DNA of 64,000 nucleotides from Glebionis coronaria (GCA_025667525.1 CM046881.1:497261627-497325626); one strand, 5' to 3'; positions 9,760 to 20,642 are shown, numbered from the stretch's first letter. Notes: a model not told the origin generated them from the letters alone. Numbers and translations: made by a program.

Positions 9760-12700
9760 TGTAACACCCTCAAATTTCGTATCAGGTCAGCGGAAGGGTC
9801 AATAGAGTGTTAGGGGATAGCAAAATAACTCCAATCATATACAATGCATAAAAATGGTTGTACAAGGTTTAACGTACATTCATTCGAATAAAAGTTTTAA
9901 GTTTATAGCAGGTCCCCAAATTACACAATCAAAAAGTTTACAAAACATAGATCGAATGAATTTTTTTATTATGTGGGCCATCAGAGTCGATCTCCATCCA
10001 AGTTACCTTCAAGCACCTGAGATAAAACATGAGAAAATCATATCAGCGAATGCCGAGTGAATTTATAGAGTTTAATAAAATCCGTTATATAAAACAGTCA
10101 TAGAAATCAGAACACAAGTATAATATCAAAAGTGATTCCTCGTATTGCTAGTCAGGCAATATATATAAATCAATTCATACATCTTAAGCCGTCCGTGAGA
10201 CCGTAGTCTCAATATTACCATTATAGGTAACATTATTATTTTGGATAATTGGATTATAGTGGATTATTATCAGCCGCATGACATTGCTACCTTACTATAT
10301 CAAACAACGGGTCGCGAACCCGACAAACAATTTGCCCATCTAAGTTAGCGTGTCGTCACAAATATCGCGCTATGTAAATCTTCTCATACATAAATTCGCT
10401 TAAGACTCAAGGTGGCACGACGGGGATCAACCGTCTCGGCGCGAACTGGGGTGATCTTCCCCAAATAGTACTATTATATGCATAAGAGTCTATCAAATCC
10501 CGGTAGTTCACAATTCATGCTAATGGGACTTTAAGTGACATAACCTAACTCATAATAATCCTTTACATCTCATTTATTGGGTCATAGCATCATTCGGGTC
10601 CATATCAATAAGCATACCATCGGGACTACTTGTGTTCTGTTTTATCAAAAACTAGCATGTTATCTCCCTCGCGGGTTTACAAAACATTTTATAAAACATT
10701 TAAAAGAGTGCGAGGCTATGAACTCATGTTGATTAGGAAAGGCGGGTTATCGGCGCCGGTGCATGCTTCAATCACGGAAACCTAGACAATTAATACTCGT
10801 CTTAGACTTTTGTCCAATGACTTTATAAAAATAATGGCTACGTATATATATTATGATATTATAAGTATAATGATGATCAAGTGGGATTTTATATCTTCAT
10901 TCAATATTAAAGTTGTTATGTGTTAGTAAATTTTTAGACTAGTTACACTAGTTTTAACTTGTTTACATATTAAGGTCCAATAAGCCCATTAAAAGCCCAA
11001 TACATTATATTAGTCCATTTATACTTTTAATACCAGACCTATACTCATATGTTGGGCCCAAGTGGGTTAAGCCCATGAGTAAGTCCATTAGTGTTTAGCC
11101 AAACTAGTTGGGTTAATAGTCCAATAAGGCTATTTTGGCCCGTTAAAGTCCATAAGTTATAAAGCTCGGGTATTATCGGTTTTTACTTGTAAAATGTACT
11201 TACATATCAGTATATGAGTTATAAAAAGTTTACATTAGACGGGTCCGACCGTCTAAGTTTTATTTGGCGAAAACGTTAATCTTTCGGTTTTAGCCGAAAA
11301 GACGTAAAACCTATATATAGTTTTATAACTTTAGAAAACATTTGAGTTTGTACTTTTATAAAAATGTCATACTTTTTTATCATAGTATACAACTTATTTT
11401 ATAAGTATTATCATAAGTTAGTGGGTTTTATATATGTATTTTATAATAATATTACTTGAGTGCTTAATTTATATTATATACTTTTATTTCCAAATATGAT
11501 TATCAAAATCACTTTCACCATTTTTGCCATATCTTGAGTTCTACAAGGAGAAATAAGCTCAAATTTGGGCAACACAAACTACATAATATGTGCTACAAAT
11601 AACTCCAGTTTAGCTACTGCTCATTCATCTTCTAAGTATCCCTAATAATTTGTCCAAAACAGACAATACAGATTTGAATCTTAATAGTATTTTGATCATA
11701 TCTTGCTCATTTTATTGATTCCACTGAGTGGCCAACTCTCCACATATTTAAAATCATATATCTAACTGTGTATTCAATAATCCAAGTCATTTTATCAAGT
11801 TATCATATGGTTACTTACTATTTTGTAAAGCTTATAATTTTAGTCAAGATTTTAACATCTTTACATGTAGATTTTAGTCTTTTTAACCAAATTTATCAAC
11901 ACAAGATCCCCACATAATACTTTGATCATAAATTATCATCATATACATATACATTTATAAAGAAAATACAAGATTACATTTACAAAATAACAAGGTAATA
12001 GAAGAAATGATCTTGTTACCAACCAAGATAGTGAAAAGTTAAGAAAAAGACTTGGTTTTTGATAACCAATCTTATGATAAACCAAGACCACCTTCAAGAT
12101 CACCCAAAAATATGAACACCTTGAGAAAAATCAGCCCTATAATCCAAGGAAAACTTCTTTGTAGATGTTAGGATCACCTCATATCAACAAGACTTCAAAA
12201 TGTTTTCATCATGTGCAAGTTAAACACAATATTCATGGTAGAATTTTGATCAAATGGTGGTGTATTTTGGTGGTGAGTGGACGGCAAAGGGAGGGTAGAG
12301 ACAGAGTTGGAGTAGTTTGCATGTAGAAATGAATGTAGATAGTTTGTGATTTAGTTGTTTTAAGGTTTAGTGGTTTTGAGACAAAACTAAGGACAAGTGT
12401 CCTTAGTTTAGTTATAAAATGGACACATCAAGGGGTGTGTTGGCTAAGCTTGGCCGCCCCTTAGTGGGGGCGGGGCAAGTGTTAACTTGTCTCATCCCCA
12501 CTAATTTTCGGGTACTCCTCGATTTTAGTTTCCTCGATTTGCGTGCCCTCGGGTCGTTTTACGAAAAACGTTTTTATGAATTAAGAATCAATGACACAAA
12601 ACGAATCTAATAAAAATTGTCTCATAAAAAACGAAGTTTAAAAACGTAAATACGTAAACCTAGGGTTTCCGGTTTAGTCGTAAAGGACGTTAAATGATGC

Positions 12701-12814
12701 ACGTAAGCCCTAATTTCAACCCGTAAATTGTGAGTTGATCAACGACACAAAAATAAGTTTCAAAATAATATACGAGAAAATAGTTTTCTACCTGAAAAAT
12801 GTTAGATTGTCACA
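9760..12814 (-). repeat. 5' LTR of Tekay-like copy 1
   Basis: About 3.05 kb, starting TGTGACAATC and ending GGTGTTACA on the minus strand. It aligns along its length with the LTR at 30686-33772 and with the LARD LTRs. It lacks the doubled 5' end seen in the LARD LTRs. It contains the conserved core (about 10140-10560) with the hairpin word ATTGCTAGTCAGGCAAT. No coding sequence is evident; short open stretches such as 9854-10060 are accidental. Confidence 0.85.
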
Positions 12815-13240
12815 CGCAATGTTCAAATCCTATCGGAATGATTCCAATCCTATCGCAATGTTCAAATGATTCAAATCCTATCGCAATGTTTAATTTCTAT
12901 CGCAATGTTCAAATCCTATCGCAATGTTCAAATCCTATCGCAATGATTCGAATCCTGTCGGAATGTCTCAAACCGATCGTAATGTTCTGATCGAAATGTG
13001 ATCGCAATGTAAACAGGCTAATCGATCGGAATGTTGTCGTAATCTGGATCACAATGCTATCGTAATGTGATCTTAGTCCCGATCGCAATGTACAATCGCA
13101 ATAAACGATCGTAATCCACGATCGGAATTAGTGATCGCAATGTAGAACCCTAAGGTCTTTCGATCGGAATGCACGATCGGAATGTATAACCCTTGAAGCT
13201 TTACGATGGAGGCTATCTCAATATGTGAACAATGTCGACA
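12815..13240 (-). repeat. Second cluster of ATTGCGAT / ATTCCGAT words
   Basis: More than 20 copies or variants of ATTGCGAT and ATTCCGAT occur on the minus strand; the part at about 12815-12960 approaches a tandem array of a roughly 19-bp unit (AACATTGCGATAGGATTTG). It lies between the Tekay-like LTR and the Copia primer site at 13455, in the likely transcribed leader of the minus-strand Copia element. It shares both the words and the phrase around CGGGACTAAG with the cluster at 6950-7385. Confidence 0.6.
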
Positions 13241-13468
13241 CTTTAGAAGAAAATTTTGAGATTTTTGACAAGAAATCCGTGTTTTTGACCAAACCAAAAT
13301 ACCCAAATCGCTACTACAAATATGTAGAAGATATAGGAATCACTTGGAACAACAAAAATACGAGAAAAAATTGATCTTGGTATTGAAATTATCTCAAGCT
13401 CACAAGACTCAAGAAAACAAAGACAACACCAAAAAGCTATCCACAATCCCTTGGCGAATGATACCACT
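13241..13468 (-). other. Copia leader with primer-binding site, no recognisable gag
   Basis: On the minus strand TGGTATCATTCG (13466-13455) directly follows the LTR at 13469. Its first eight bases match the initiator tRNA-Met site TGGTATCAGAGC. The rest, down to 13241, has short open stretches rich in I, F and W that match no gag I recognise. I treat it as untranslated or decayed leader. Confidence 0.55.
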
Positions 13469-13834
13469 TGTAGGATTGTGACAGATGACTATATCAACAA
13501 GAATAAAGATGAAGATTAAACCAAAAAGAAATATTAGATGAAGATGAAGAATAAAAGTGAAAAACAAAAAGTTGTGATTTCCTAGTGAGAGAAAGACATG
13601 ATGTTTCTCTCTCTACCAACCAATGAAATGGAAAACACCCCCACACAAATGAGGTGATGGGGGCCTTTTATACTACAAGTGTACTGTATAGAAGGCCTTC
13701 CTCATTTGTGTGTTCGGGACTAATTCCCGTTACATACATAACAATAACGTAGAACTCTCTACACCGTTGAATACCATTTTCCACGAGCTTCGCAACGGTA
13801 CATTATATGACCATCACTTTAAATACTTCTAACA
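13469..13834 (-). repeat. 5' LTR of a Copia element (minus strand)
   Basis: A 366-bp LTR starting TGTTAGAAGT and ending CCTACA on the minus strand, directly followed by the primer site. A TATA box (TATAAAAGG, minus strand, about 13672-13664) lies in the loop of a perfect 13-bp inverted repeat, CACACAAATGAGG at 13642-13654 and CCTCATTTGTGTG at 13700-13712. No second LTR is visible, so the borders rest on the TG..CA ends and the primer site. Confidence 0.65.
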
Positions 13835-14188
13835 CATTTAGTCCATGTCGATGTTTTGTCTCAAGAAGGTGATGTTGCGGTGTACTAAGCAAAGTTAAAG
13901 ATTCAAGACCACATACTCATGCCTAAAGACATATTCAACAATTAATAGTGTGAGCATGTAGATGAAGACACAAGATCGCAAGATGGCAAAGACAAGTCAA
14001 GGATGATTTGAAGATCTCAAGATTAAAGACAAAATTGAAAGACAACGACAAAGGCTCAAAGATCACAGCATGAAGGAACAAGACTACTATTACACGTTCA
14101 AGAATCACTTATGACGAGATTAGTAATCTCCATAAATCTCCAAATGTCGAAGAGGAATGACCTCACTTTGGGGGAGATTGTTAGCCTC
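13835..14188 (+). other. 3' internal end of a Copia element with polypurine tract
   Basis: About 350 bp of noncoding, purine-rich sequence ends in CTTTGGGGGAGAT (about 14177-14189), a typical Copia polypurine tract directly before an LTR start TGTTAG. The minus-strand Copia LTR at 13469-13834 interrupts it on the left. I see no coding sequence. Confidence 0.6.
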
Positions 14189-14575
14189 AAAATTTGAGTC
14201 AAACAAGAATGCTCGGTCATAGTTTATTATTGTAATATTTATTAGAACGTTGTAATAGGTAGTAGAAAAGTCGTGGTTCATGGGCTTGTATTTAAGCTAC
14301 TTAAAGCCAAAAAGACAAGCCCGGTCCAAACAATATAGCCCAGTAATCCTACATGTAAGAGATGGCTATATATACCCTTCCTAGCATGTTAGGAAGGGTG
14401 TTGGTCATTTTCAATTCTTCTCTCTAATCTAATCCTCCCAAAGTTTCCAACCATTTCTATCTTTTCTCTCTCTACTTTCTCCCTCTAGAAATTCATCTAC
14501 TTTCATCTGTTTTCTTTCTTTATTTCTTAATCTATCATCTAATATTATAGGAAAACCAGTAAAATAACATATACA
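14189..14575 (+). repeat. 3' LTR of a plus-strand Copia element
   Basis: It starts TGTTAGCCTC directly after the polypurine tract. It has a TATA box CTATATATA at 14366-14374, directly followed by a perfect 10-bp inverted repeat (ACCCTTCCTA at 14374-14383, TAGGAAGGGT at 14390-14399), then a CT-rich stretch. The right border is set at ATACA (14575), because recognisable integrase coding resumes directly afterwards; it could be off by a few bases. Confidence 0.6.
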
Positions 14576-14997
14576 TGATGAAGTTTGATACCTCAAAAGA
14601 TGCTATCTGTTTTACCACCATAGATGACACCTCTACTCTTTGGCATAGGCGCTTGGTCATATCAATATGGGTCTCTTACAAAAATTGGATAACAAAGATC
14701 TTGTGAGAAATCTATCAAAAGTAAAATATGATCAACACTTTTGTAATGCATGTAAAATTGGTAAATAAACACACGCAAGCCATAAGGCTAAAAACGTTAT
14801 CACCACAACCAGATGTCTAGAACTCTTACATATGGATTTGTTTGGTCCATCCGTCGTACAAAATTTTGGAGGTAATATCTACACTTTGGTTATCGTAGAT
14901 GATTACTCAAGATTCACTTGGACAATGTTTTTGAAAACTAAAAATGAATCTTTTTGATCATTTTGAGAATTTAAGCAAGAAAATCGAAAATCAGTTA
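14576..14997 (+). pseudogene. Copia integrase fragment (zinc finger and start of core)
   Basis: Across frameshifts and stops one can read LWHRRL, then the finger half FCNACKIGK, then LLHMDLFGPS and YTLVIVDDYSRFTWT of the catalytic core, whose first catalytic Asp is retained. It closely resembles the corresponding part of the Sireviruses in this window. It is cut by the Copia LTR on its left and by the Sirevirus A LTR at 14998. The five bases before that insertion are AGTTA; their duplicate should lie right of the window. Confidence 0.75.
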
Positions 14998-16243
14998 TGT
15001 TAATGCAATGATGCCTAAAAACATTACTTGCATTTTTCGGCCTCGCTTTGTTTTGATTATGACAATATGTAAAAACAAGCATTTACGAAAACAACGAAAA
15101 ACGAATTCTTAAGTTCAAGTATTTTTTATTTCAACCATTATTACTTAAGGTATGAAAAAACAAGTACTCATCCTAATTAAGTGATCAAGGATTTAATCTT
15201 TTCTTAAAACTTACTTTTTATTAAGTGTGACAAGTTTTTTTTATTAAACTTTCTTTTTAAGAAAATGTTTTATTAAATTAATTGTTTGAAAATTTGAAAT
15301 TTGGAAATGGCATATTCTATCTTGGTTTGGAATATCCTTTCAAGATATTTTAATCCCCAGATTTGAACCAATCCACTAAAAGATAAAAGGGAGCGGATTC
15401 TATGAAGGCGGTTCCTTAGCTCCTATAGTGGCTTCTTATAGATAAGGAACCGCAGGCTCCAATAAGGAACTGCGGGCAGATATAGCCGTTGGATGTTTGT
15501 CTTATAAATAGTGGACCATTCTCAGACTTTCAAGTCACCTCTTTTGCACATACATTTCCAGATTCTTTCATACTTCTCAAATCACTCAAATCCTTGATCA
15601 TTTGTTTGATTACTACTTGTTTAGAAGTGAATCTTTCTCCTCTCATGTTTTCCGTTCAGAGTGCAAAGAGAAGAACACTATCATCCTTGAAGTGTTGTGT
15701 CTACCTCAAAGATCCATTGAAGATCCAAACTTAGTTATTCATTGTTGTGTCATTGTTGTGAAGATCCAAGTAGTTGTGTCTATTTGGAAGTTGTGTATGT
15801 ATTGAGGTTAATACTTAGTCCTTAAAGTATATTGGTGTAGATTGGTCCTAGATAAGATTAGGGCTCAACTTTTAGCTTACAGTCGGAAATTGGTTAAGCG
15901 ACGTTGTGTACGTTTTCTCCACCTTAACGAGCTTGTTGATTAGTGAAATCTCGAGTAAGGAGTACTCGAGGAGTGGAGTAGGAACGAGGAGTGAGCTTCG
16001 TTGCCGAACCACTATAAATCCTTGGTGTTTGGTTTGATCTTTCCTTCCCTTATCTCTTTACATTCATTATTCTTTATACTTGCGGTTATTAATTTATTTG
16101 CACTATACCTTGTTCATATTGTGTATAAGAAGGTTTCACATAAATACTTAAGCCTAAGTTTTTGAGAAGGATTTTTATAAACCAATCTTTAACAAGTAAA
16201 TTTAAGAAACTATTCAACCCCCCCCCCTTTTCTAGTTTCTAAA
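14998..16243 (+). repeat. 5' LTR of Sirevirus A
   Basis: 1246 bp, beginning TGTTAATGCAATG and ending TTTCTAAA (expected TTTCTACA, as in Sirevirus B). TATA: CTTATAAATAG near 15502. In U3 the word GCGGTTCCTTA at 15408-15418 faces its complement TAAGGAACCGC at 15443-15453, followed by a variant at 15463-15473. A C-run with CTAGTTTCT lies at the 3' end. It aligns with 25793-27011 in reverse orientation. Confidence 0.88.
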
Positions 16244-16245
16244 AT

Positions 16246-16257
16246 TGATATCAGAGT
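16246..16257 (+). other. Primer-binding site of Sirevirus A
   Basis: TGATATCAGAGT lies two bases after the LTR end and differs from the initiator tRNA-Met site TGGTATCAGAGC at two positions. Confidence 0.7.
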
Positions 16258-16311
16258 GTGGTTGCTCAATCCTTTTTAAAATATATTGTATTTTAAAACT
16301 TGAATCGATAT

Positions 16312-17377
16312 ATGGATTCCAACAAGTATCTAGAAGGGCAGTCTATGCAAATACCACCTCTTTTTGAAACCGATAGTTTTATTTATTGGAAAAATAGGTT
16401 TGAGACTTATGTGAAATCAAAAGATTTAGATCTTTGGCATGTTGTTACCAATGGAGATTTTTTACCATTTCAATATAATGAAGTTTCTAAAAGTAAAGAG
16501 ATAGTCACTTTTGACAAAGCTAATGATGATACTAAAAGGAAACTTGCTAAAAATAATGAGGCTAAAATGGTGATTTATAATGCTTTACCAAAGAAAGAGT
16601 ACAAAAGGGTTTTTATGTGTGAAACCGCTAAAGACATTTGGAACACTCTTTTTGTAACCCACCAGGGTAATAGCCAAGTCAAAGAAAGTAAATTCGATCT
16701 TCTTGTTCAACAATATGAACAATTTGTCATCTTAGAAGATGAAACTATTGATAGTGCATTTGCTAGAATTAACACTATTATTATTGGTCTAAAAGAACTT
16801 GATAAAGGTTTTTCTAGCAAGAACAATGTTGGGAAGTTTCTTAGGGCGTTGCATCCAAAGTAAGAGCTAAAGTCACGGCAATTTAAGAATCAAAGGATCT
16901 CGCTAAATTATCACTCGATGAACTCACTGGTAACTTGAAGGTTCACGAGATGATAATTGTAAAGGACTCGGAAATGGTGAAACTAAGAGTGAAAGAAAGT
17001 CTCTTGCACTTGGTGAAACTAAGAGTGAAAGAAAGTCTCTTGCACTCAAGGACAAGAAGGCGCAAAGAAACCGTGAAAGCTCCTTGGATAGTGATGATGA
17101 GGAATATGCCATGGCGGTTAGAGACTTTAAGAAGTTCTTTAAAAGACAAGGTCAATACATGAGGTAACCAAACAACGCCAAGAAACCTTTCTCCAAAAAC
17201 CGATTTGCCAAAGATGATAAAGGTGATAGGAAATGCTTTAGATATGGTGATCCAAATCATTTCATAGGTGACTGTCCTAAGCCTTCACGTGACAAGAACC
17301 ACACGACTTTTGTTGGAGGTTCATGGAGCGCTAGCGGTGAAGATGTCGATGATAATCCCAAAGATGAGAAGTGTCTC
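16312..17377 (+). pseudogene. Sirevirus A gag with degenerate zinc knuckle
   Basis: Starts at ATG 16312 (MDSNKYLEGQSMQIPPLF), preferred over upstream TTG. The first 183 residues are the Copia gag core (YWKNRFETYVKSKDLDLW, TAKDIWNTLFVTHQG, FLRALHPK). A stop at 16861-16863 and later shifts interrupt it. A 36-bp in-frame direct duplication lies at 16975-17046. The knuckle near 17231 reads CFRYGDPNHFIGDC, so the second cysteine of C-x2-C-x4-H-x4-C is replaced by tyrosine. Gag packages element RNA; this copy cannot encode a complete one. Confidence 0.82.
16975..17046 (+). repeat. 36-bp tandem duplication in gag
   Basis: Two adjacent identical 36-bp units beginning TGGTGAAACTAAGAGTG. It is in frame (12 codons), in the charged stretch between the gag core and the zinc knuckle. 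Confidence 0.85.
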
Positions 17378-18022
17378 ATGGCTCACACTTTTAAAAAGGT
17401 ACATTCCGAAACCAAGTATTATAGAAATAATAGTTCTTCTCAAGATGATAGTGAACTAGAAGGTCAATACACTAACTTGCATAAGCTTAGTCTTAAATTC
17501 ATTGAAAAGAACAAAGTGCTAAATTTAACTAGAACTAAGCTTGAAAATGAGATTAGTGAGCTAAAAGAGAAATTAGCTAAGCTTGAGAAAAACAAAGAAG
17601 TAGATCTAGGATGCTTAAAATGTGAAAACCTTAGACAAGAAAATGAAAACCTTAAGAGCACCTCAATTAGACTTGAAAAGTTAATGAGAGGTACTTATGT
17701 TCTTGATGATATGTTAAACAAACAAATTCATTCTAAAGAAATACTTGGGTTAGGATATAACACTAACGAAGCATCAACTAGTGAACCAAAACAAGTTAGG
17801 TCCTCAGAAAAACACTCCCCTGTACGCGGTTCTCCAATATATGGGGCGGTTCCTTATTGCTATGGAACCGCGGATGGAGTTAAGGAACCGCGGCCAGAAG
17901 AAGATTTTTGTGAAAATCCTGAACTTTCTGAAAAATCTATTTTAGGTGAAGGACCAAAACATATTCTTATTAACAAGGTCAAAGTAACTATTATTGAAAA
18001 GCCTACTCTAGATAAATTCTAA
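17378..18022 (+). pseudogene. Sirevirus A spacer with coiled coil and U3-word insert
   Basis: A 214-codon open stretch between knuckle and protease. Residues 45-105 are strongly heptad-like (LENEISELKEKLAKLEKNKE, then CENLRQENENLKS). Near residues 150-172 the DNA contains copies of the LTR word (GCGGTTCCTTA at 17846-17856, GGAACCGC at 17864-17871, TAAGGAACCGC at 17881-17891), read as GAVPYCYGTADGVKEPRP. Such spacers are usual in Sirevirus polyproteins; I do not know their function. Confidence 0.7.
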
Positions 18023-18416
18023 AAGCCCTTGAGCAAACCTCTAATGGGAAATAGAAACTTATCTAGACAAACATCTACTCCTCCAAGACTACGAAATGAG
18101 TCTAAACCCAGAAGTAGAACACCTACGCCAAAAAGGGACGTTCAATCAATATCACGACCTAGAAGTAAAACTCCAACACCTAGGAGGAATAATAATAATT
18201 CTAGATCAAGATCAAAGACACCTAGGAGAAACTATGAACAACAAAATGGCCATATGAATTGGAATAATTTTCAACAACAATACTTTTCCCCATGGGGAAT
18301 GTCTCCTTTATTCATGCTCCCAACCAAATGCAAGGGATGTTTAGATCTAACAATTTTGGACCCATGAGATATTGGGGACCAAATGTTTGATCTTGTGTAT
18401 TGTTACCTAGATATGC
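18023..18416 (+). pseudogene. Sirevirus A basic SR/TP-rich spacer
   Basis: It is in the same frame as the coiled-coil segment, after a single stop. The translation is rich in R, S, T and P with repeats such as SKTPTPRR and SRSRSKTPRR, then becomes Asn/Gln-rich. It looks disordered and nucleic-acid-binding by composition. It leads into protease with a frame change near 18367-18417. Confidence 0.6.
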
Positions 18417-18827
18417 TTGGGAATCAATTTAGAGCTCGACGAGTGGATTAAGGATAGTGGTTGTTCTAAACACATGACGGGTAATCGAATTTTGTTCTCG
18501 CACTACAAAGCATATGATGGAGGTAACGTTACATTCGCAAGTAATCGACGTGGTAATATCATTGGCAAAGGTACGGTCTCTCTTGACTCTATGACTACAG
18601 AAAATGTAGAGCACATAGATAACTTAGGTTTTAACCTTCTAAGCATAGGTCAAATTTGTTACAACAAGTGTAAGGTCATCTTTTCAGAATATGACAGTGA
18701 AATCGTAAAAGACGGAAAAGTCATTGGAAAAGGTGTTAGAAAGCATGGGCTTTATGTCATGAAGGTTAATAGGAATTCCAAGGACAACTTATGTCTAGCG
18801 AATTTAGATGATAGTTCTAGTCTCTAA
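18417..18827 (+). pseudogene. Sirevirus A protease (Copia)
   Basis: Residues 9-22 give WIKDSGCSKHMTGN, with the Copia aspartic-protease active site D-S-G. It is followed by VTFASNRRGNIIGKG, LGFNLLSIGQICYNKC and GKGVRKHGLYVMK, the usual end of protease before integrase. This domain is open and looks intact, but the surrounding polyprotein is broken. Confidence 0.82.
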
Positions 18828-19938
18828 GGACAACTAATATACGTTTAATTCAATCTTTAGTCTCTAAGGAGTTGGTAAGACATCTCCCCAAGATAAAGTT
18901 TGATAGTCACTTTTGTGATGCTTGAAAAATTGGTAAGCAAGTTCACTCAAGTCACAAAGCCAAGAAGTTGGTTTCGACCTCTATGTGCTTAGAGCTCCTA
19001 AATATCTATCTCTTTAGACCTTCCGCCATACGGAGTTATGGAGGTAACCTTTATACCCTAGTTATAGTTGACAACTACTCTAGATTCACTTGGAATAGAT
19101 TTTTGGCGTCTAAGAATGAAGCTTTCGGTCACTTCTAAACCTTTAGTCAAAGAATTCAAAATCAACTAGGATGTTCAATTGTCTCTATTAGGACGGATCA
19201 TGGTAGGGAATTTGATAATGAAGTGCAATTCGGTGCCTTTTGTGAAGATCATGGTATTACCCATAACTTCTCGGCTCCTCGCACTCCACAATCAAATGGG
19301 GTAGTTGAAAGGAAGAATAGGACCATCCAAGAGATGAGTAGGGCGATGTTAAATGAGAAATCTTTGTCTTAAAAATTTTGGTGCAATGCCATGGACACAT
19401 CAACCTACATTCTCAACCGAATTCTTATTCGACCTTTTCTAGGAATGACCCTTATGAGATTCTTAAAGGTAAGAAGCCCTCATTGGAATATTTCAGGGTG
19501 TTTGGAAGCAAGTGCTTCATTCTTAACACCAAAGATTACCTTACCAAGTTTGACCCAAAGTCTTACGAAGGTATCTTTTTAGGTTATTCTCAAACTAGCA
19601 AAGCTTACATAGTCCTCAATAGAACCTCGGGTGTAATTAAAGAATCACTCAACGTGACATTTGATGAAACCCATCCTTCATCTAAGTCACCACCTTTGGT
19701 AGATGATGACTTCGATGAAATAGACATAGTTAATGCCAAAGATGTTAGAAACATAGGAGTTGAAGACCTTAGTGTTGAAAAGGGAGTAAAAATTAAGGAG
19801 TCAAAGGATTATGCTATCGATAACTTCATAGACGAATTAAATCAAAGGATCCTAAGATCTCAAGTCCAAAATCAAAGTAACTTCTTTTGTTTCGTCTCCT
19901 TGATTGAAACAAAGAATGTTAAAGAAGCTTATGGATGA
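18828..19938 (+). pseudogene. Sirevirus A integrase, inactivated
   Basis: The zinc-finger half, DDE core and C-terminal block are all recognisable across shifts and stops. Part of the finger is missing near 18828, and a finger cysteine is a TGA stop (DA-stop-KIGK, near 18922). The first catalytic aspartate, in the usual HMDLFGP, reads NIYLFRP (Asp to Tyr). The second Asp (RTDHGREFDN) and the Glu (NGVVERKNR) remain. The C-terminal part from 19378 is readable: SLEYFRVFGSKCF, FLGYSQTSKAY and LNVTFDET. Confidence 0.83.
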
Positions 19939-20642
19939 GAGTTGGGTCATCGCTGTGCAAGAAGAATTGAATTAATTCATTACTAATGACGTTTGGGAAC
20001 TTGTTCCTCCATCTAGAAGTTCGACCATCATAGGAACCCAATGGGTATATAGGAATAAGTTAGACGAGAATGGTGTTGTGTCTAATAACAAGGCTAGACT
20101 TGTAGCTCAAGGCTATAATCAACAAGAAGGTATTGATTATGACGAGACATACACACCCGTAGCAAGATTAGAATCCATTAGAATCCTTTTAGCTTACGCT
20201 TGTGCCTTAGACTTTAAGCTTCAACAAATGGATGTAAAGAGTGCCTTTCTTAACGGTTTGATCAATGAGGAGTTATATGTGGCTCAACCTCCCAACTTCA
20301 TTGATTTTGAGAAACCGAATCATGTTTACAAGCTTAAGAAAGCTCTTTATGGTCTCAAACTATCACCCACAGCTTGGTATGATAGACTTAAAGCATTTCT
20401 TGTATAACGTGAGTATACCATGGGGATGGTAGACAATACACTCTTTACAAAGAAGAAAGGTTCTCACCTCATTATCGTACAAATATATGTTGCTGACATT
20501 ATATTTGGTTCAACTTGTCAATCATTGTGTGATGACTTTGCCAAAATCATGCATGACGAGTTTGAAATGAGTATGATGGGAGAACTTAACTTCTTTTTAG
20601 GACTCCAAATTAAACAAATGGAGAATGATATTTTCTTTAATC
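19939..20642 (+). pseudogene. Sirevirus A reverse transcriptase, truncated and inactivated
   Basis: The Copia RT blocks GTQWVYRNKLDENG, KARLVAQGYNQQEGIDYDET, QMDVKSAFLNG and KALYGLK appear in order. A stop lies at about 20405. The catalytic YVDD box reads YVAD (near 20487), losing an essential Asp. The domain ends at 20642 within a block that reads GIFF in Sirevirus B, where LARD-3 enters. The last five host bases, TAATC, are the predicted left target-site duplication. Confidence 0.85.

Larger units (their letters stand above)
7620..12814 (-). mobile_element. Tekay-like Ty3/Gypsy element, copy 1 (5' part only)
   Basis: Reading on the minus strand from 12814: 5' LTR (12814 to 9760), primer site (9758-9743), leader, ORF0 (9467 to 8454), then gag, which stops abruptly at about 7620. 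Zinc knuckles, protease, RT, integrase and the 3' LTR are missing. The broken gag end abuts Athila-like sequence, so a large deletion or rearrangement removed the 3' half. The LTR starts TGTGACAATC and ends TGTTACA. The lineage (Tekay/Del chromovirus) is inferred from gag and the initiator-tRNA-Met-like primer site; no chromodomain is present to prove it. Confidence 0.82.
14998..20642 (+). mobile_element. Sirevirus A (Copia, SIRE/Maximus type), 5' part
   Basis: 5' LTR, iMet-like primer site, gag with a single CCHC-type knuckle, a long coiled-coil/basic spacer, protease, integrase and RT follow in Copia order (integrase before RT). The sequence closely parallels Sirevirus B on the other strand. 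Coding is interrupted by many stops and shifts, and key integrase and RT aspartates are changed. The element stops within RT at 20642, where LARD-3 is inserted. The rest of RT, RNase H and the 3' LTR should lie right of the window. Confidence 0.88.

Noticed and set aside
12799..12990. Open frame rich in SQCSNPI-like repeats
   Set aside because: It is the translation of the short-word cluster on the wrong strand; no gene.
12815..13240. CRISPR-like array, because of regularly recurring short words
   Set aside because: Plant nuclear context, no constant repeat-spacer structure and no cas genes; units are degenerate and adjacent.
15489..15805. Two overlapping small ORFs in the Sirevirus A LTR
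   Set aside because: They lie downstream of the LTR TATA in R-U5 and have no counterpart frame that looks conserved in the Sirevirus B LTR.
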